Below are positions 47,072 through 59,938 of a stretch of 64,000 nucleotides of DNA, piece after piece. Where the stretch lies: positions 124,001-188,000 of the forward strand of contig MU831549.1 in assembly GCA_029204225.1 (NCBI GenBank). The letters run 5' to 3'. The notes beneath the pieces were generated by a model. That model was not told the origin of the DNA. It worked only from the letters and a program-made list of their open reading frames with translations, and did no database searches. The translations under genes and the position numbers were made by a program. The stretch comes from Diphasiastrum complanatum. Its lineage: Eukaryota > Streptophyta > Lycopodiopsida > Lycopodiales > Lycopodiaceae. Every line of letters begins with the position of its first letter. Positions within the stretch are counted from its first letter, which is position 1.

Positions 47072-47335
47072 GGTGTGTTAGATGTAGTACACACTGATAT
47101 TGGACAATTGCAATATGGAGGTAGAACTGCAAAAGAGTTTGCTGATTGTGGAGTATTCTTTTATGAATCTATGTACATTCATGATATAAAAGAAGATTTT
47201 GGACAAATAGTGCCAATTCCATTATCTAGTTTTGGAAGTGATAAATGGGTTACTCTAGATGCTTCAGTTTCAGAATCATTTCATTGCGAGCTATATAATG
47301 ATGTAAAAAATTCATTAAAAATCAACACAAGATAA
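47072..47335 (+). pseudogene. Unrecognised open stretch after a possible splice acceptor
   Basis: Follows CTCTTGCAG, a plausible 3' splice site, and reads LDVVHTDIGQLQYGGRTAKE through GQIVPIPLSSFGSDKWVTLD, a protein-like composition. There is no ATG at the start. A further open piece in another frame (about 47343-47540, containing TLSDSLLSELMDEGWDKKS) suggests a degraded multi-part gene. No family recognised. Confidence 0.25.
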
Positions 47336-47939
47336 AAAAACAGTTCGATTAAGTTGGTTTGTTTGTTTGAATATATTCGTGGATTTCTTTTCAAGTATCA
47401 AAGTACACAAAAATCCAACGATGTTTGTATGCAAAACTTTATCAGATAGTTTATTATCTGAACTTATGGATGAAGGTTGGGACAAAAAATCAAATGGAGA
47501 TATAGAATGCAGAATTAAAAAGTCTTCCATGTGCGTTCATTAAATAAAAAAGCAAATGTTGAGCTTATGCTTCAATTATCAAAGATGAAAAAATAATAAA
47601 AGTCAATGGATGCCACTTGATCAAGAATTGGAAGCCAGTGGACACTCTGAATGAAAAAATATTGAAATAGTATACAATGAGGCACTTTTGACTTGTATTG
47701 AGGTGGATGAAGAATGGAGCTTGAATTACATCAGACAGGGACTGTTGCTCCTGCAATATGATATACCTTCAGACTTCAGATTCATTTCCAATGATAAACT
47801 TGTAACTGTAAACACTTAAATTTTTTCAGGTCGCTTTATCATCAAAAAATACATGTCCATCGTCGTTATTGAACTGAAACAAGATTTTTGTTTCTTATCT
47901 AGAAAATTGCAATACAATATTAGTTGAGAATACAGGTTT

Positions 47940-48450
47940 AAAAAAAACCGACCAAATCAGTCACCATAGCACAACGCAATAAGACAAGACAACAGAATTG
48001 CTCTCCCACAAATCGTATATTCACGCTAATAAGCAAGTACAAAGATAAAGCTGCTTAAAAGCACTCAAAAAGCTCGTAAAAGAAAGGACGGCCCGATAAT
48101 TCTAGAACTGAGCACACATGGTGCCAAGCACTTTATAAGTCGATCATTGCTATTTTAATTCAAATGATCAATGTCTCCCTTTATTTTAAAGTTTACTCTA
48201 TTCATGGAACATACCTCTAGTATTACGAGTAAAGGCTTTTTGAATAACCAGATCTAAGCCAAGTTTGGCTCTAAAAGTTTCAAACTTCTCTTTACTTAAA
48301 GCTTTCGTAAATATATCAACAACTTGTAACAACGTAGAATAGTGTGCAATACTTATATCTTCAGATTGTATCTTTTCACGCACAAAGTGATATTTTACCT
48401 CAATATGTTTTGTTCTCGCGTGAAAGACAGGATTCTTAGCCAATTGTATT
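47940..48450 (-). pseudogene. Copia element 2, left part (LTR-like end and pol C-terminus)
   Basis: 48239-48450 reads the end of a copia polyprotein nearly identical to copia element 1 (FHARTKHIEVKYHFVREK, DIFTKALSKEKFE). About 47940-48165 matches the LTR-like sequence following element 1. The fragment is cut at 48450 within QLA/IQ codons by element H and resumes at 54728. Confidence 0.85.
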
Positions 48451-49195
<745 letters not shown>

Positions 49196-49383
49196 GGGTC
49201 CATGGCCCAAAGTAGTGTTGGTCCCTCGGCACTAGGCCATAACTGTCGTGAAAGGGCGCTATTGTCGGTTCTTTTATTGCTAGGACATGGCTACATCAGA
49301 AAAAAAAGTGGATAGAATTCGCTTACGTATAACCTGAGGCTTTATTAGTGGATGATTAGCAAGAACTGGGACTTGCCAGATTT

Positions 49384-50532
49384 TCAATAATACCCATAAA
49401 GGTCTAGTGGCCATTCCGAATAACCTTGTTCATCAACAATTGGGTAGTTGAGGCATTCCATCAGAGTATCCCAAGATAAAACTGGATCCTCATAGATTGG
49501 CGCAACTGGTCCCAACATCATGGACTCCCCCAAACCATAATGTGGATATGACATGCTTGCTTGACTCTCTTGTCTGTCCAGGTATTCATGGTATGCCATA
49601 ACCTGAAGACTTTCCTCAGCAGTCAATATCAAAGATTTAGGACAAGGCTTTGTCATTGTAGGTGTTGGTGCTTGTTGTACTAGAGGCCTATTTGGGCTTG
49701 GATTCCCTGGATTTGGCCTTTGAAGAATGGATATACCCCAAATTGGAGTTGATTTGGGGGTCTATTGAATTGTGGAACAATTAGACTTTGGTTGAATCTT
49801 GCTCGTTGAGGGGCAATCATCAACTTTAGTCTTCCCTTGGTCATTGCATTTCCCCGTTGAAGGCTGCGTGATTGTACTTTTCCTTGGATGTTGTGTTGAA
49901 TTGCCTTCAAGTTGCTCTGTTGACGCTAGTCCCCTTTGTAATTCATCACTAAGAATTCTTTGTAGTGATTGCGCCAAGAGACTTGGTAAAATCCGTTGGA
50001 CTTCATCGGATGCCAATTTCTTGGCTTCCTCAGTTACCATTGGCGTGATGGATTCTACCATCTTTGTCTTCTGTGATGGTTTTACTTCTTTGCCCGAGGG
50101 TATCTTTGCGTACTTTGGGACTTTTGCCAGATTGTCTTCTTCATCACTCGCTTCATAGCCCGATGGCACTAGGATTTTTCTTTTATAGTGCATTCGAGGT
50201 GGAAGGGTCACCACAGGTGCATGTCAGTCTACATAGGCCAAATGCCTCCTGGGTATTTGTGGATTTCTCATCGAGCAATCTCGGCATGGATGATTAACTC
50301 CGCATTGTGAACACGAGGGATCAAATGTTGACGGATCCCCTCGATGTGGACATTTAGCACGACGGTGTTTCCCTCCGCATCCATAGCATCTTACCGAGTG
50401 CAATACACCATCGTCTCTAAGTTGATAGGCATGCACTGGTAATAGATTCCCCTTAGGATCTTCCACAAAGTAGACTGGTAGGCTGTTATGGTCCTCCATT
50501 GAATTTGGTGACATGCAAGAGGATATAACCAA
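49384..50532 (-). pseudogene. Element H, gag C-terminal part with two zinc knuckles
   Basis: Open minus-strand pieces 50532-50224, 50214-49762 and 49656-49384 lie in one frame, with stops between. The first carries CYGCGGKHRRAKC and CSQCGVNHPCRDC, both with spacing CX2CX3HX4C rather than the usual CX2CX4HX4C. The later pieces are rich in charged and Gln/Ser residues (KSNCSTIQ region) and end in a Tyr-rich tail (LDLYGYY). No protease, RT or integrase motif is seen. Confidence 0.6.
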
Positions 50533-50581
50533 AACTTCTACCTTGCCACTTTTTGTTGAAGAAACTCGTGATTTAGATGGA

Positions 50582-51190
50582 TCAACCTGACATCCATCCT
50601 TTTGGTGAGCTCCTTGTTGACCGTTGAACCACTGGATCTTGTTGTCGACAAGCCTGTTGCTCTGTATTTTGTCCTTTTAACAAGCGCAGATTCTTGATTG
50701 GACACCTGGTACTTGGATGATCTCCAAAGCAAAAGGTACATTTGTCCTTTTCAAGAAACTTAATAGAGCGAGCATAAGCTTGCTCACAGTTTGAACTGCA
50801 AGGTTCTGGGTCTTCTGCTGCACTTGATCTGCTTGACCTTGCTGCACTTTGTTGCCTTGCATGGGGTTTCATTCTTGTTGGATCATTGCTCATTGTCGAC
50901 CTTTGTTCCTCTGATTCCCCATATGGATAGAAAAAATCCTTCTTCCCGAGTGAGATTTCCAGCAAGGCAGCATCCTTACAAAGTTGTGCAAGCGACGCGT
51001 AGGATGCTAACTCTTCCATACCAGATCTGATCCTTTTGGGCAGTCCGGCATAGTATTTTGCCATGATGATCTGTTGGGAAATCGGGGGATCACAATCCTT
51101 CACTAGATGACAGATCCAATAGGTGTAGTCTCGGATTGTTTCAGCAGGGAACTTTTTTAATTTCGATAATCCTACAAGGGCGGTCTCCAT
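50582..51190 (-). pseudogene. Element H gag (capsid-like region and first zinc knuckle)
   Basis: 202 codons beginning METALVGLSKLKKFPAE. The YTYWICHLVKDCDPPIS and KYYAGLPKRIRSGMEEL stretches resemble the C-terminal part of Ty3-type capsid, where a chain of helices ends before the nucleocapsid. A zinc knuckle, CTFCFGDHPSTRC (CX2CX3HX4C), lies at about residue 151. It is followed by a change of frame to the 50532-50224 piece. In an active relative Gag would bind RNA and form particles. Confidence 0.65.
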
Positions 51191-51779
51191 AGTTCAGCAC
51201 TAGAATGTCGCAAAGTAGCTGGTTGGTGAATTGCTTCAAGGTTTGCTCAATGACTCTGGTGTTCCAACTTTTTTTTTTTTTCAAGTGGAAGAAGAAAAAG
51301 AAGAGGAGAAAAGAATCAAGAAAAGAGGGATCCATATGGATGTGAACAGAAACAAAAATGGATTTAACAGATAACCGCTATGAAAGTTACACTGTCAAGA
51401 GAATATGGAGATGGACAGAAGAGTGATGAAGGGTTGGTATGGATGGTGGTGGAAACTGATTTTTCTTGGTTTAGATCAACTTCATCTGAGGTTCATTCAC
51501 TTGGTTCAATCCAGGGATGTTGGATCTTGATGTATATTGTGACTGCAACCCAAATTTGACAAGATTTGATCAGTTTTAGTTGGCTAATAGTGTGATTTTA
51601 GCCCCTTTTCTTGGTCTTTTGTGGTTTTTTTTTTTTTTTTTTTGTTGAGATTTCTTCAGATATGAGTGAATCTAATCTTCAAACTTCCTACAGTAGCTGT
51701 ATATGGACCATTTCTAGACAATGTGAGTTCCACAAGGGTTCTTGATGGGCGGATTTGTCATGATCTTGAAAAAACTCAG

Positions 51780-53540
51780 TTTTTTAGCACTTTTTCTTAG
51801 ATATTTTTAAATCTAACCATTGGATCTTTACAAACATTTCACAGTAGCCAGATCTTGATTAGATCTATCTAAAAAACTCTTTGCAAAGGTTACTTCCCAG
51901 CAGATCTCAAAAAATCATGGAAAAAGTCTACATTTGCAAAATTTTAAGATTTTCTGGGAACAAACCCTTGCAGACTGGTATGCACTTGTATCTTAGCCAG
52001 ATTCTACTGCTCACCAAGCTGCAAGAGTCACTTCCCAAGGAAACTCAAAAAATCTTAAAAAAAGTGCATTTTTTTGTGGTTGTTTTTCAAAATTCTAAGA
52101 TTGTCTGGGAACAAGCCCTTGCAGACTAGTATGCACTTGTGTCTCAGTCAGATTCAGTTGCTCACCTAGCTGCAAGAGTTACTTCTCAATAAAACTCAAA
52201 AAAAATATTGAAAAACGTGCATTTTTGTGTTGTTTTTGCAAAATTTACGATTTTTTGGGAAAAAAAACCCTCACAGACAAGTATGAATTTGTATCTCAGT
52301 CAGATTCACCTGCTCACCAAGCTGCAAGAGTTACTTTTTAAGGAAACTCAAAAACTCTTGAAAAAACTGCATTTTTTTGTGGTTTTTTTTGCAAAATTTT
52401 AAGATTTTCTAGGAACAAACCCTTGCAGACTGGTATGAACTTGTATCTCAGTCAGATTCACCTACTCACCATGCTGCAAGAGCTAATTTTTAAGGAAACT
52501 CAAAAAATCTTGAAAAACTGCATTTTTGTGGTTTTTTTGCAAAATTTTAAGATTTTCTAGGAACAAACCCTTGCAGACTAGTATGCACTTGTATCTGAGT
52601 CAGATTCACCTGCTCACCAAGCTGCAAGAGCTACTTCCCAAGGAAACTCAAAAAATCTTAAAAAAAGTGCATTTTTTTGGGGTGTTTTCAAAATTTTAAG
52701 ATTTTTTGGGAACAAACCCTTGCAGACTGGTATGCACTTGTATCTCAGTCAGATTCAGCTGCTCACCAAGCTACCAGAGATACTTCCCTAGGAAACTCAA
52801 AAAATCTTGAAAAAAGTGCATTTTTTTTTGGGTGTTTTTGCAAAATTTTAAGATTTTCTGGGAACAAACCCTTGCAAACTGGTATGCACTTGTATCTCAG
52901 TCAGATTCAGCTACTCACCAAGCTGCAAGAGTTACTTTGCTAGGAAACTCAAAAAATCTTGAAAACTATATTTTTTTGGGATTTTTTGGCCAAATTTTGA
53001 GATTTTCTGGGAACTAATCTTCGTAGGATGGTATGTACTTGTGTCTGAGTCAGATCCACTTGCTTACCAAGCTGCGAGAGTTACTTCCCAGGAAAACTCA
53101 AAAATTTGTTGTTTGAGAAGGTTCTAGGCCACTTTTTGCTCTTGGGAACCTTCACAGGGGCACTTTTTATGGGATCTAAGTCTTGCAGACTTTTATGTGT
53201 CCTTGTCTCAGTGAGATGGAACTTTAGAGAGCTCTACGAAGGTTATATCCCAAGGAAACTCAAAAATTTATTGTTTGAGAAGGTTTTAGGCCATTTTTTG
53301 CTCTTGGGAACCTTCATAGAGGCACTTTTTTTGGGATTTAACTCTCACAGACTTCTTTGTGTCCTTGTCTCAGTGAGATGGAACTTCAGAGAGCTCTGCG
53401 AAGGTTAGTTTTGAGTTTTAAATATCTTTCTTTTTTTTTTACAAAGGATTTTTAATTTTTTTTGGGTTTTTCTCTGTTTTTTCAAAATTTGATGGGAACT
53501 AACCCTCGCAGGTTTCTATGCAGGTCTAGGACAGTACCCG
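51780..53540 (-). repeat. Tandem array of a roughly 150-bp unit in the element H leader
   Basis: The marker GCAGACTGGTATGCACTTGT or close variants recurs near 51970, 52121, 52273, 52424, 52572, 52722, 52873 and 53021, a period of 148-152 bp. More diverged units with longer spacing lie near 53187, 53348 and 53509. Each unit holds CAGTCAGATTCA, AGCTGCAAGAG and GGAAACTCAAAAA. Non-coding and T-rich on plus. Confidence 0.9.
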
Positions 53541-53900
53541 GGAACTGCTGCCAGTCATGCGAAGATTCAAGCCCACTGGTTTTTGAGAAATCAAAATCTG
53601 ATGAGATTTTGCCTCTCTTTTTCCCTCCAAAAACAGATTTTGAGCTTTTTTTCTGATTTTTATGGATTTTATGCATTAATGAAGGGATTGGGTGCTTGGA
53701 TACGATCCTCCCACCCCACAATCTCTCCCTACAATGCAAACAAACAAAAAAATCACGAAAAACGACAAAAACTAACACTATTCTACCCCTAAAATCCGAT
53801 TTTTTTGGTGAAAAAAGAGAAGAGAGAGAAGAGGAGAGGGAGAGAAAAGAGAGAGGAAGAGAGTGCGAGAAAAACTATGCAGCAAAGCGAGTGTGTGGCG

Positions 53901-53920
53901 CTCCTCGACAATGGCGCCAC
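53901..53920 (-). promoter_or_regulatory. Element H primer binding site
   Basis: Minus strand GTGGCGCCATTGTCGAGGAG directly follows the LTR end. TGGCGCC starts are common primer sites of plant Ty3 elements; the exact tRNA was not determined. Confidence 0.7.
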
Positions 53921-54727
<807 letters not shown>

Positions 54728-56425
54728 ATATTCCACTTTGGTTGTCACAGAATATAACAGTATGATTTACCTGCTTCATGCCAATCTCATGTAACAACTT
54801 ATGCAACTAAATAGCTTCCTGGGTGGCAGAACTTAACGCTTTATATTCGGCTTCTGTAAAAGAAAGAGAAATGGTGTCTTGCTTCTTGCTAGACCATGAA
54901 AAACAACCGCTACCAAAATTGAAGGCATAATATGTTGTTGACTTTCTATCATCTACATTTCCTGCCTAATCAGCGTCAATATAACCCTGCAACTTAGGTA
55001 AAGCACTTTGTCTTTTGTAGATCAGGCCAAATTTAGGTCTACCTTTCACAAACCTCAAAATCCTTTTCGTAGCTTTCCAATGGTCCATAGTGGGTGATGA
55101 CACGAATTGGCTAATCAGACTTACAACATAGCAGATATCAAGACGTGTAGTTGTAAGATATATCAACTCCCAACTAGTTGACGAGATAAAGTAGCATCAA
55201 CATGTGCACTATCATCAATACGAGATAATTTCTTACCAGCTTCGTAAGGAGTGATGGAAGGTTTGCACTCTGTCATGCGAAATCTCTCCAATACCTCACG
55301 CACATACTTGTTTTGACATAACCTGATATCACTGCCAATTTGCCATACTTCGACACCCAAGCAATAGTGCATAAGATCTAAATCTGTCATCTCAAATTGC
55401 TTGCATAAGTTGGCTTTGATAGAATGAATGAGATTCTCATCATTGCCCGTGTATGATATCATCAACATAAATTACAATCAAGGCAATCACTATCTTCGTT
55501 TATAAGAACATAAAGATTTGGATCTGAATTTGCTCTTACAAACTCTTGAGAAAGAAAGTAATTGTCAATGCGTCCATACCATGCGTGTGGTGGTTGCTTA
55601 AGGCCATAAAGTGCTTTGCGTAGCTTGCTAACCTTATGTTCTTGTCCTTTCACCATGAAGCCCTGCGGTTGGACCATGTAAACCTCTTCCTCTAAGTCAC
55701 CATTCAAAAGTGCGGACTTCACATCCATTTGATGGATCTTCCACCCAAAATGAGATGCTGAGGTAATGATATGATGTCGCGTAGTCCACTTAGCCACTGG
55801 AGCAAATGTCTCTTCATAGTCAATTCCTTTATTTTGCTCATAGCCCTTCACTACTAGGTGTGCCTTATGATTTGCTATCGTGCCATTCACATGAAACTTT
55901 GTTCTAAACACCCATTTGTTGTCAATGGGTTTCTTTCCAAGTGGTAGATCAACCAACTCCCATGTATCATGCCTATGGAGCCCTTTGCCACTCTTTGTGA
56001 TCCTTTGTCTCATCAAAGGTTGATGGCTCTCGACACTTCAAAATGTCACTCATTAGGGCATAGTTCACATGATAGTGATCGGGAGACTTCCTTTCCTACG
56101 TTGATCTTCTCACTGCTTCTTGTGTGATAGATCCTGGTTGATTTAGCTTTGTGTCCTTTGTGATCTTTTCATACCCTTTTGGTATCTTAGATTCAGGTGA
56201 TACACTATGTGAAGAGTATGTGTCCCAAGGAGTGTCCAAGTAATGTATCTTACTTCCAACCGGTTTCTCCTTTATTGCTCCTATTGGCAAGTACCTTCCC
56301 CTACGCTCCTGGATAGGTGGTGTCTTCTCATACTCACCTCTCGATCTTCATCTTCATGTGCATCATCTTGTGGAGCGTCCTCTTCATTTTCTTCTTCCAA
56401 AATTGTGGGAAGTCTTTTGATGCTT
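54728..56425 (-). pseudogene. Copia element 2, right part (RT and RNase H, truncated)
   Basis: The minus strand repeats the second half of copia element 1: linker (RRST, SPESKIPKGYEK), RT (KWVFRTKFHVNG, QMDVKSALLNGDLEEEVY, ALYGLKQPPHAWY), then RNase H (CQNKYVREVLERF, TTRLDICYVVSLISQF, ALPKLQGYIDAD). Frame changes occur near 56016-56090, 55465 and 55165. The catalytic YVDD site is broken by the change near 55465. It ends at about 56425, where family-2 leader sequence begins, so integrase and gag are missing. Confidence 0.88.
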
Positions 56426-56809
56426 TGTATCAATGGTTAACTCGTACAGTTCAAATATGTCACCCTGCACCCCACAAGGCACAAAGCATGCTTCGTACAG
56501 TTCAAATATGTCACCCTGCACCCCACAAGGCACAAAGCATGCTTTCACCTACCTAGGTAGCACTTTGCCTCATCTGTCCTACATGCAGACGGTGCCAGGC
56601 TCGAACCGCAAAAATTGACCGTGCTTACACCTCAAGGGCAGCACCTTGACTCATCAAGTCCCTCGTTCTGCCGACCACCCCGACCGTGGACGCACCCGTG
56701 CTTACACTGTGGGCAGCACCTTGCACAACAGTTGTCTTTATGAACCCCAAACCGTGGCCATTTCCGTGAGATCCGCATAGCTGACCGGCCAGTCGGCTCT
56801 GATACCACA
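56426..56809 (-). mobile_element. Family-2 leader and primer site
   Basis: Leader sequence as in element F, in reverse complement, with primer site TGGTATCAGAGC at 56796-56807. A 53-bp piece (about 56439-56492) is duplicated directly (56493-56545). The junction with copia element 2 is near 56425. Confidence 0.8.
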
Positions 56810-58054
56810 TGTAGCGCAGGCATCCCAAAGGGAGCCGGGAACCACGACTTAGCTTCCCAGCCTTCAACTCTTGCCATCCGAACCCACTTGACATACAAGC
56901 AGCCAACTCGCCAACAACGATCAGACTTAACCAACTTGAAGTTCCGAGGACCAATATTGAGATCCAACCCGGCGCCATGCCAGATCGGGGGTCCCGATGT
57001 GGGTGACTTCCCTCCAAGCAAGCCGCCCGACATACATCAAACTTAACCAACTCGAAGCTTCGTTACAAACGAGTAACATCCATTCCAAGCAAGCGGTCTG
57101 ACTTACATCAGACTTAACCAACTGAAAGCTTCGTCACGAGCGCTGGAAGCCAACCTGGCGCCTTGCCAGACTGGACAGCCATAAACAGGTAACATCCACC
57201 CAAGCAAGCCATCCAACTCAGCCGACAGGTTAGAGCCCGTTCCCCAAGAGCTTCACCCATTCACGTTCATGCAAGGCACACTCAGAACCACAAGCCGCGA
57301 CAGATATGGAAACAACCAGTTCCTGGACCAAATGGTCCCGACAGCATACCGCTGGCGCCACGGACCAAATGGTCCCGACGGCATACCGCTGGCGTCCCGG
57401 GATACGACCCTCAGCTATGTGCCAAGTTAAAAATTTTGAAAGCGGCCTTACAACTGGCGCTTTTACCGAACACTGAAACCCAGAAGGTAATCATAGTCAG
57501 TTTGAGGAAAATCCCACTTTATTGATAAATCTGAGAAGGTTACATTTCAAGTGTGTGACCGACCCTAGTCTCCGGGGCACTAGCATGCCAAGGCGAGAGC
57601 CATGACAACATTCCAGCAAGGGAGGCTGAGACTTGGTTGGAGCTCGCCCTGAGTCGCAACCCGCACTCCCCTATAGTATTGGTGTCATTCGGCACCCCCC
57701 CTCATACCAAGCACTCTACCCAAGCTGGTAAAGCACGTTTTTCTCTCTCTAGGATTTTCTCTTTCTAGAAAGTCATTTTCTCTCTCTAGATTTTATTGAT
57801 CCCCAGGCTTCCTTTAATCATGCCTAGATCGTGTGAGGTGATTGCACATCGATCTGAGCTCTCTCGACTTCGCTAGAACCGATCAAAGATTTTCAGCCAA
57901 AGGAACTTGGCGCCGGCTGGATTCTGGTCACAGTGGCGCCGGGAGCGGCGCCGGCGCCGTTGGCGCCGGGAGCAGCAGGGGCGCTGCTGGCGCCGGGGAC
58001 ATAGCTGGCGCCGATGGCGCCCGAAGTAAAGCTTGTAAAGGTAGCTTTACAACA
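56810..58054 (-). repeat. Complete family-2 LTR (5' LTR of a minus-strand element)
   Basis: 1,245 bp between TGTAGCGCAGG and CTTTACAACA. Eight GGCGCC palindromes in about 113 bp (57909-58021). Followed at 58055 by plus-strand family-2 LTR sequence starting GGTATG. Confidence 0.9.
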
Positions 58055-58378
58055 GGTATGTTGTCGGGACCATTTGGTCCATGAACTGGTTGTTTCCATA
58101 TCTATCGCGGCTTGTGGTTCTGAGTATTCCTTGCATGAACGTGAATGGGTTAAGCTCATGGGGAATGGGCTCTAACCTGTCGGCTGAGTTGGATGGCTTG
58201 CTTGGGTGGATGTTACCTGTTTATGGCTGTCCAGTTTGGCGTGGCGCCAGGTTGGCTTCCAGCGCTCGTGACGAAGCTTTCAGTTGGTTAAGTCTGATGT
58301 AAGTCAGACCGCTTGCATGGATTGGATGTTACTCGTTTGTAACGAAGCTTCGAGTTGGTTAAGTTTGATGTATGTCGG
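58055..58378 (+). repeat. Family-2 LTR fragment, left part
   Basis: Plus-strand middle of the LTR, interrupted by element A after GTCGG (58374-58378). It continues at 63631. Confidence 0.85.
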
Positions 58379-59298
58379 TGTTGCGCCGGCACCTCAAAGG
58401 GCGCTGGGACTTGAGCGGTTTCCCCAACACGCGCTTAAGTCTAACATTCATCCATCATGCACTTACGTAAAAGCCAACTCAGAATCGTAACAAGCTTAAC
58501 CATTCAGACTTAAGAAAACTGGAATCCCAACCAACCCGAAAGCCAACTCAGAATCCGTCCCCAAAAAGTAACCAAAGGCAAAGACAAGCCACACATGAAA
58601 CCCAAGGCATAGTGGTCGCCAAACTGACCAATTGGCATAGCGGCAAGCCCCATGTCGATGACAGGGACCCTTAGGCGCCAGCGACGTAAAAAGGTTGTAG
58701 TAAGGGTCCTTCCACTTGGACCAGTCCCGGAGGCGAAACCGAAATGGTAATCATCCCCAAGGATCAACTTTATTAGATTTGGAAGAGGGTACATTCATAC
58801 ATAGACTGACCGGTCTCGGGGCCACCAACACGTGCTGGGCATTGTGCCTGGCTCGTGCTGGTAGAGGGAGCTGAGACCTGGCGACTGGATTCCTGGCGCT
58901 GGTTGAGCTGCCCAAGTTTCTGTCTGCCGGATTCCCCCTATAGTTCTGCTGTGATTCGGCGCACCCCCTCTGGTTTGAAACATAGTGCTTTCTGGTATAG
59001 CACGCTTTTTAGGACTTAGTTTTTATTTTGCTGATTAAGCCTGGCAAGCCTGGCAGAATCAGTCTGGCTCCCGGACATGGGTCCCGGGAGCCGTCCCGGC
59101 GGCCGAATCAACCTGCTTTCCTGACTAGGCCATGACTCGAGCTCCAGAGCTAGCTCATGACTTTGTGACTACTTGACTGGCTCACCACAGGTCGGAGGCT
59201 CAGTCCTTGACATTCTAACTTGCTCTGGGACCTTAGGGAGTGTCACCCCTTTGAGTCTTACAGGGCACGCTGGGTGCACCCAAGTCAGCTTTACAACA
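58379..59298 (-). repeat. Element A 3' LTR
   Basis: 920 bp, TGTTGCGCCGGCACC to GCTTTACAACA, followed on the right by the polypurine tract. Confidence 0.95.
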
Positions 59299-59316
59299 TC
59301 CTCCCCTCGTTTGAGA
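59299..59316 (-). promoter_or_regulatory. Element A polypurine tract
   Basis: Minus strand TCTCAAACGAGGGGAGGA ends exactly at the LTR start, as in element B. Confidence 0.88.
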
Positions 59317-59665
59317 AAGCTGATGTCCTCATCAGGGCCAAACTAGAACCTAAGACTCATGGCACGGGCTTAATTCACCGGCCAGACTTTAGTTACATAT
59401 ACAAGGGCACGGGCTTGATTCACCGGCCAAAGGAAACCAACTGTAAAGCAGAGTAATGATATTGTGTTTTACACCCAGCACAGGAAAAGTGTGGATCTAG
59501 TTCACTTACGTAAAACCTGTGTGAAGCTGCTGCACTTAGACATCAAACTGAAGCTCACTCCTCAATGAGAAATGCGGCTTACTTTATTAGCATGAAAGAA
59601 AAAGGTACTCACGGCTCCCTTAAGCCTCAGATATGTCGTTGTCGTCGCACATCTGGATGAGTCCC
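59317..59665 (-). other. Element A 3' untranslated region
   Basis: Shares ACTTACGTAAAACCTGTGT and nearby sequence with the 3' region of element B (about 19605-19665), which confirms common descent. No coding frame. Confidence 0.7.
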
Positions 59666-59938
59666 CTAGGACTCTAGATATTTCGTTTGGTCGTCCAGGT
59701 TGAGCTCCTTGAGCTCTGCATCGGCACTTAGATTCACCTTTGACGTAGAAACTGCAGGCAATGTTGGCTCCATTTGACCTCGCGTCAGCTGGTTTGTCAC
59801 TGTTGGATGTCTTTCATTAAAAAGGTGAGTTTTCGCTTGGTCACACAAGGTGAGCTCTTTGAGCTCTGCATCGGCACTTGAATTCACCTTTGATGTAGAG
59901 ACTATAGGCAATTTTGGCTCCATTTGTTCCCGTGTCAA
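59666..59938 (-). pseudogene. Tail repeat of the element A gag-protease frame
   Basis: In the same frame as the gag-protease ORF and separated from it only by the TAG at 59939-59941. It contains two copies of a 50-residue (150-bp) unit, recognisable by LTREQMEPKLP / LTRGQMEPTLP and STSKVN..ADAELKEL. In the second unit the residue matching the stop is Gln (CAG), so the stop is probably a C-to-T change. The tail replaces the RT, RNase H and integrase part and ends KYLES. Its role is unknown. Confidence 0.75.

Noticed and set aside
51780-53540. CRISPR-like array
   Set aside because: Units are about 150 bp contiguous repeats without unique spacers, in a plant retroelement.
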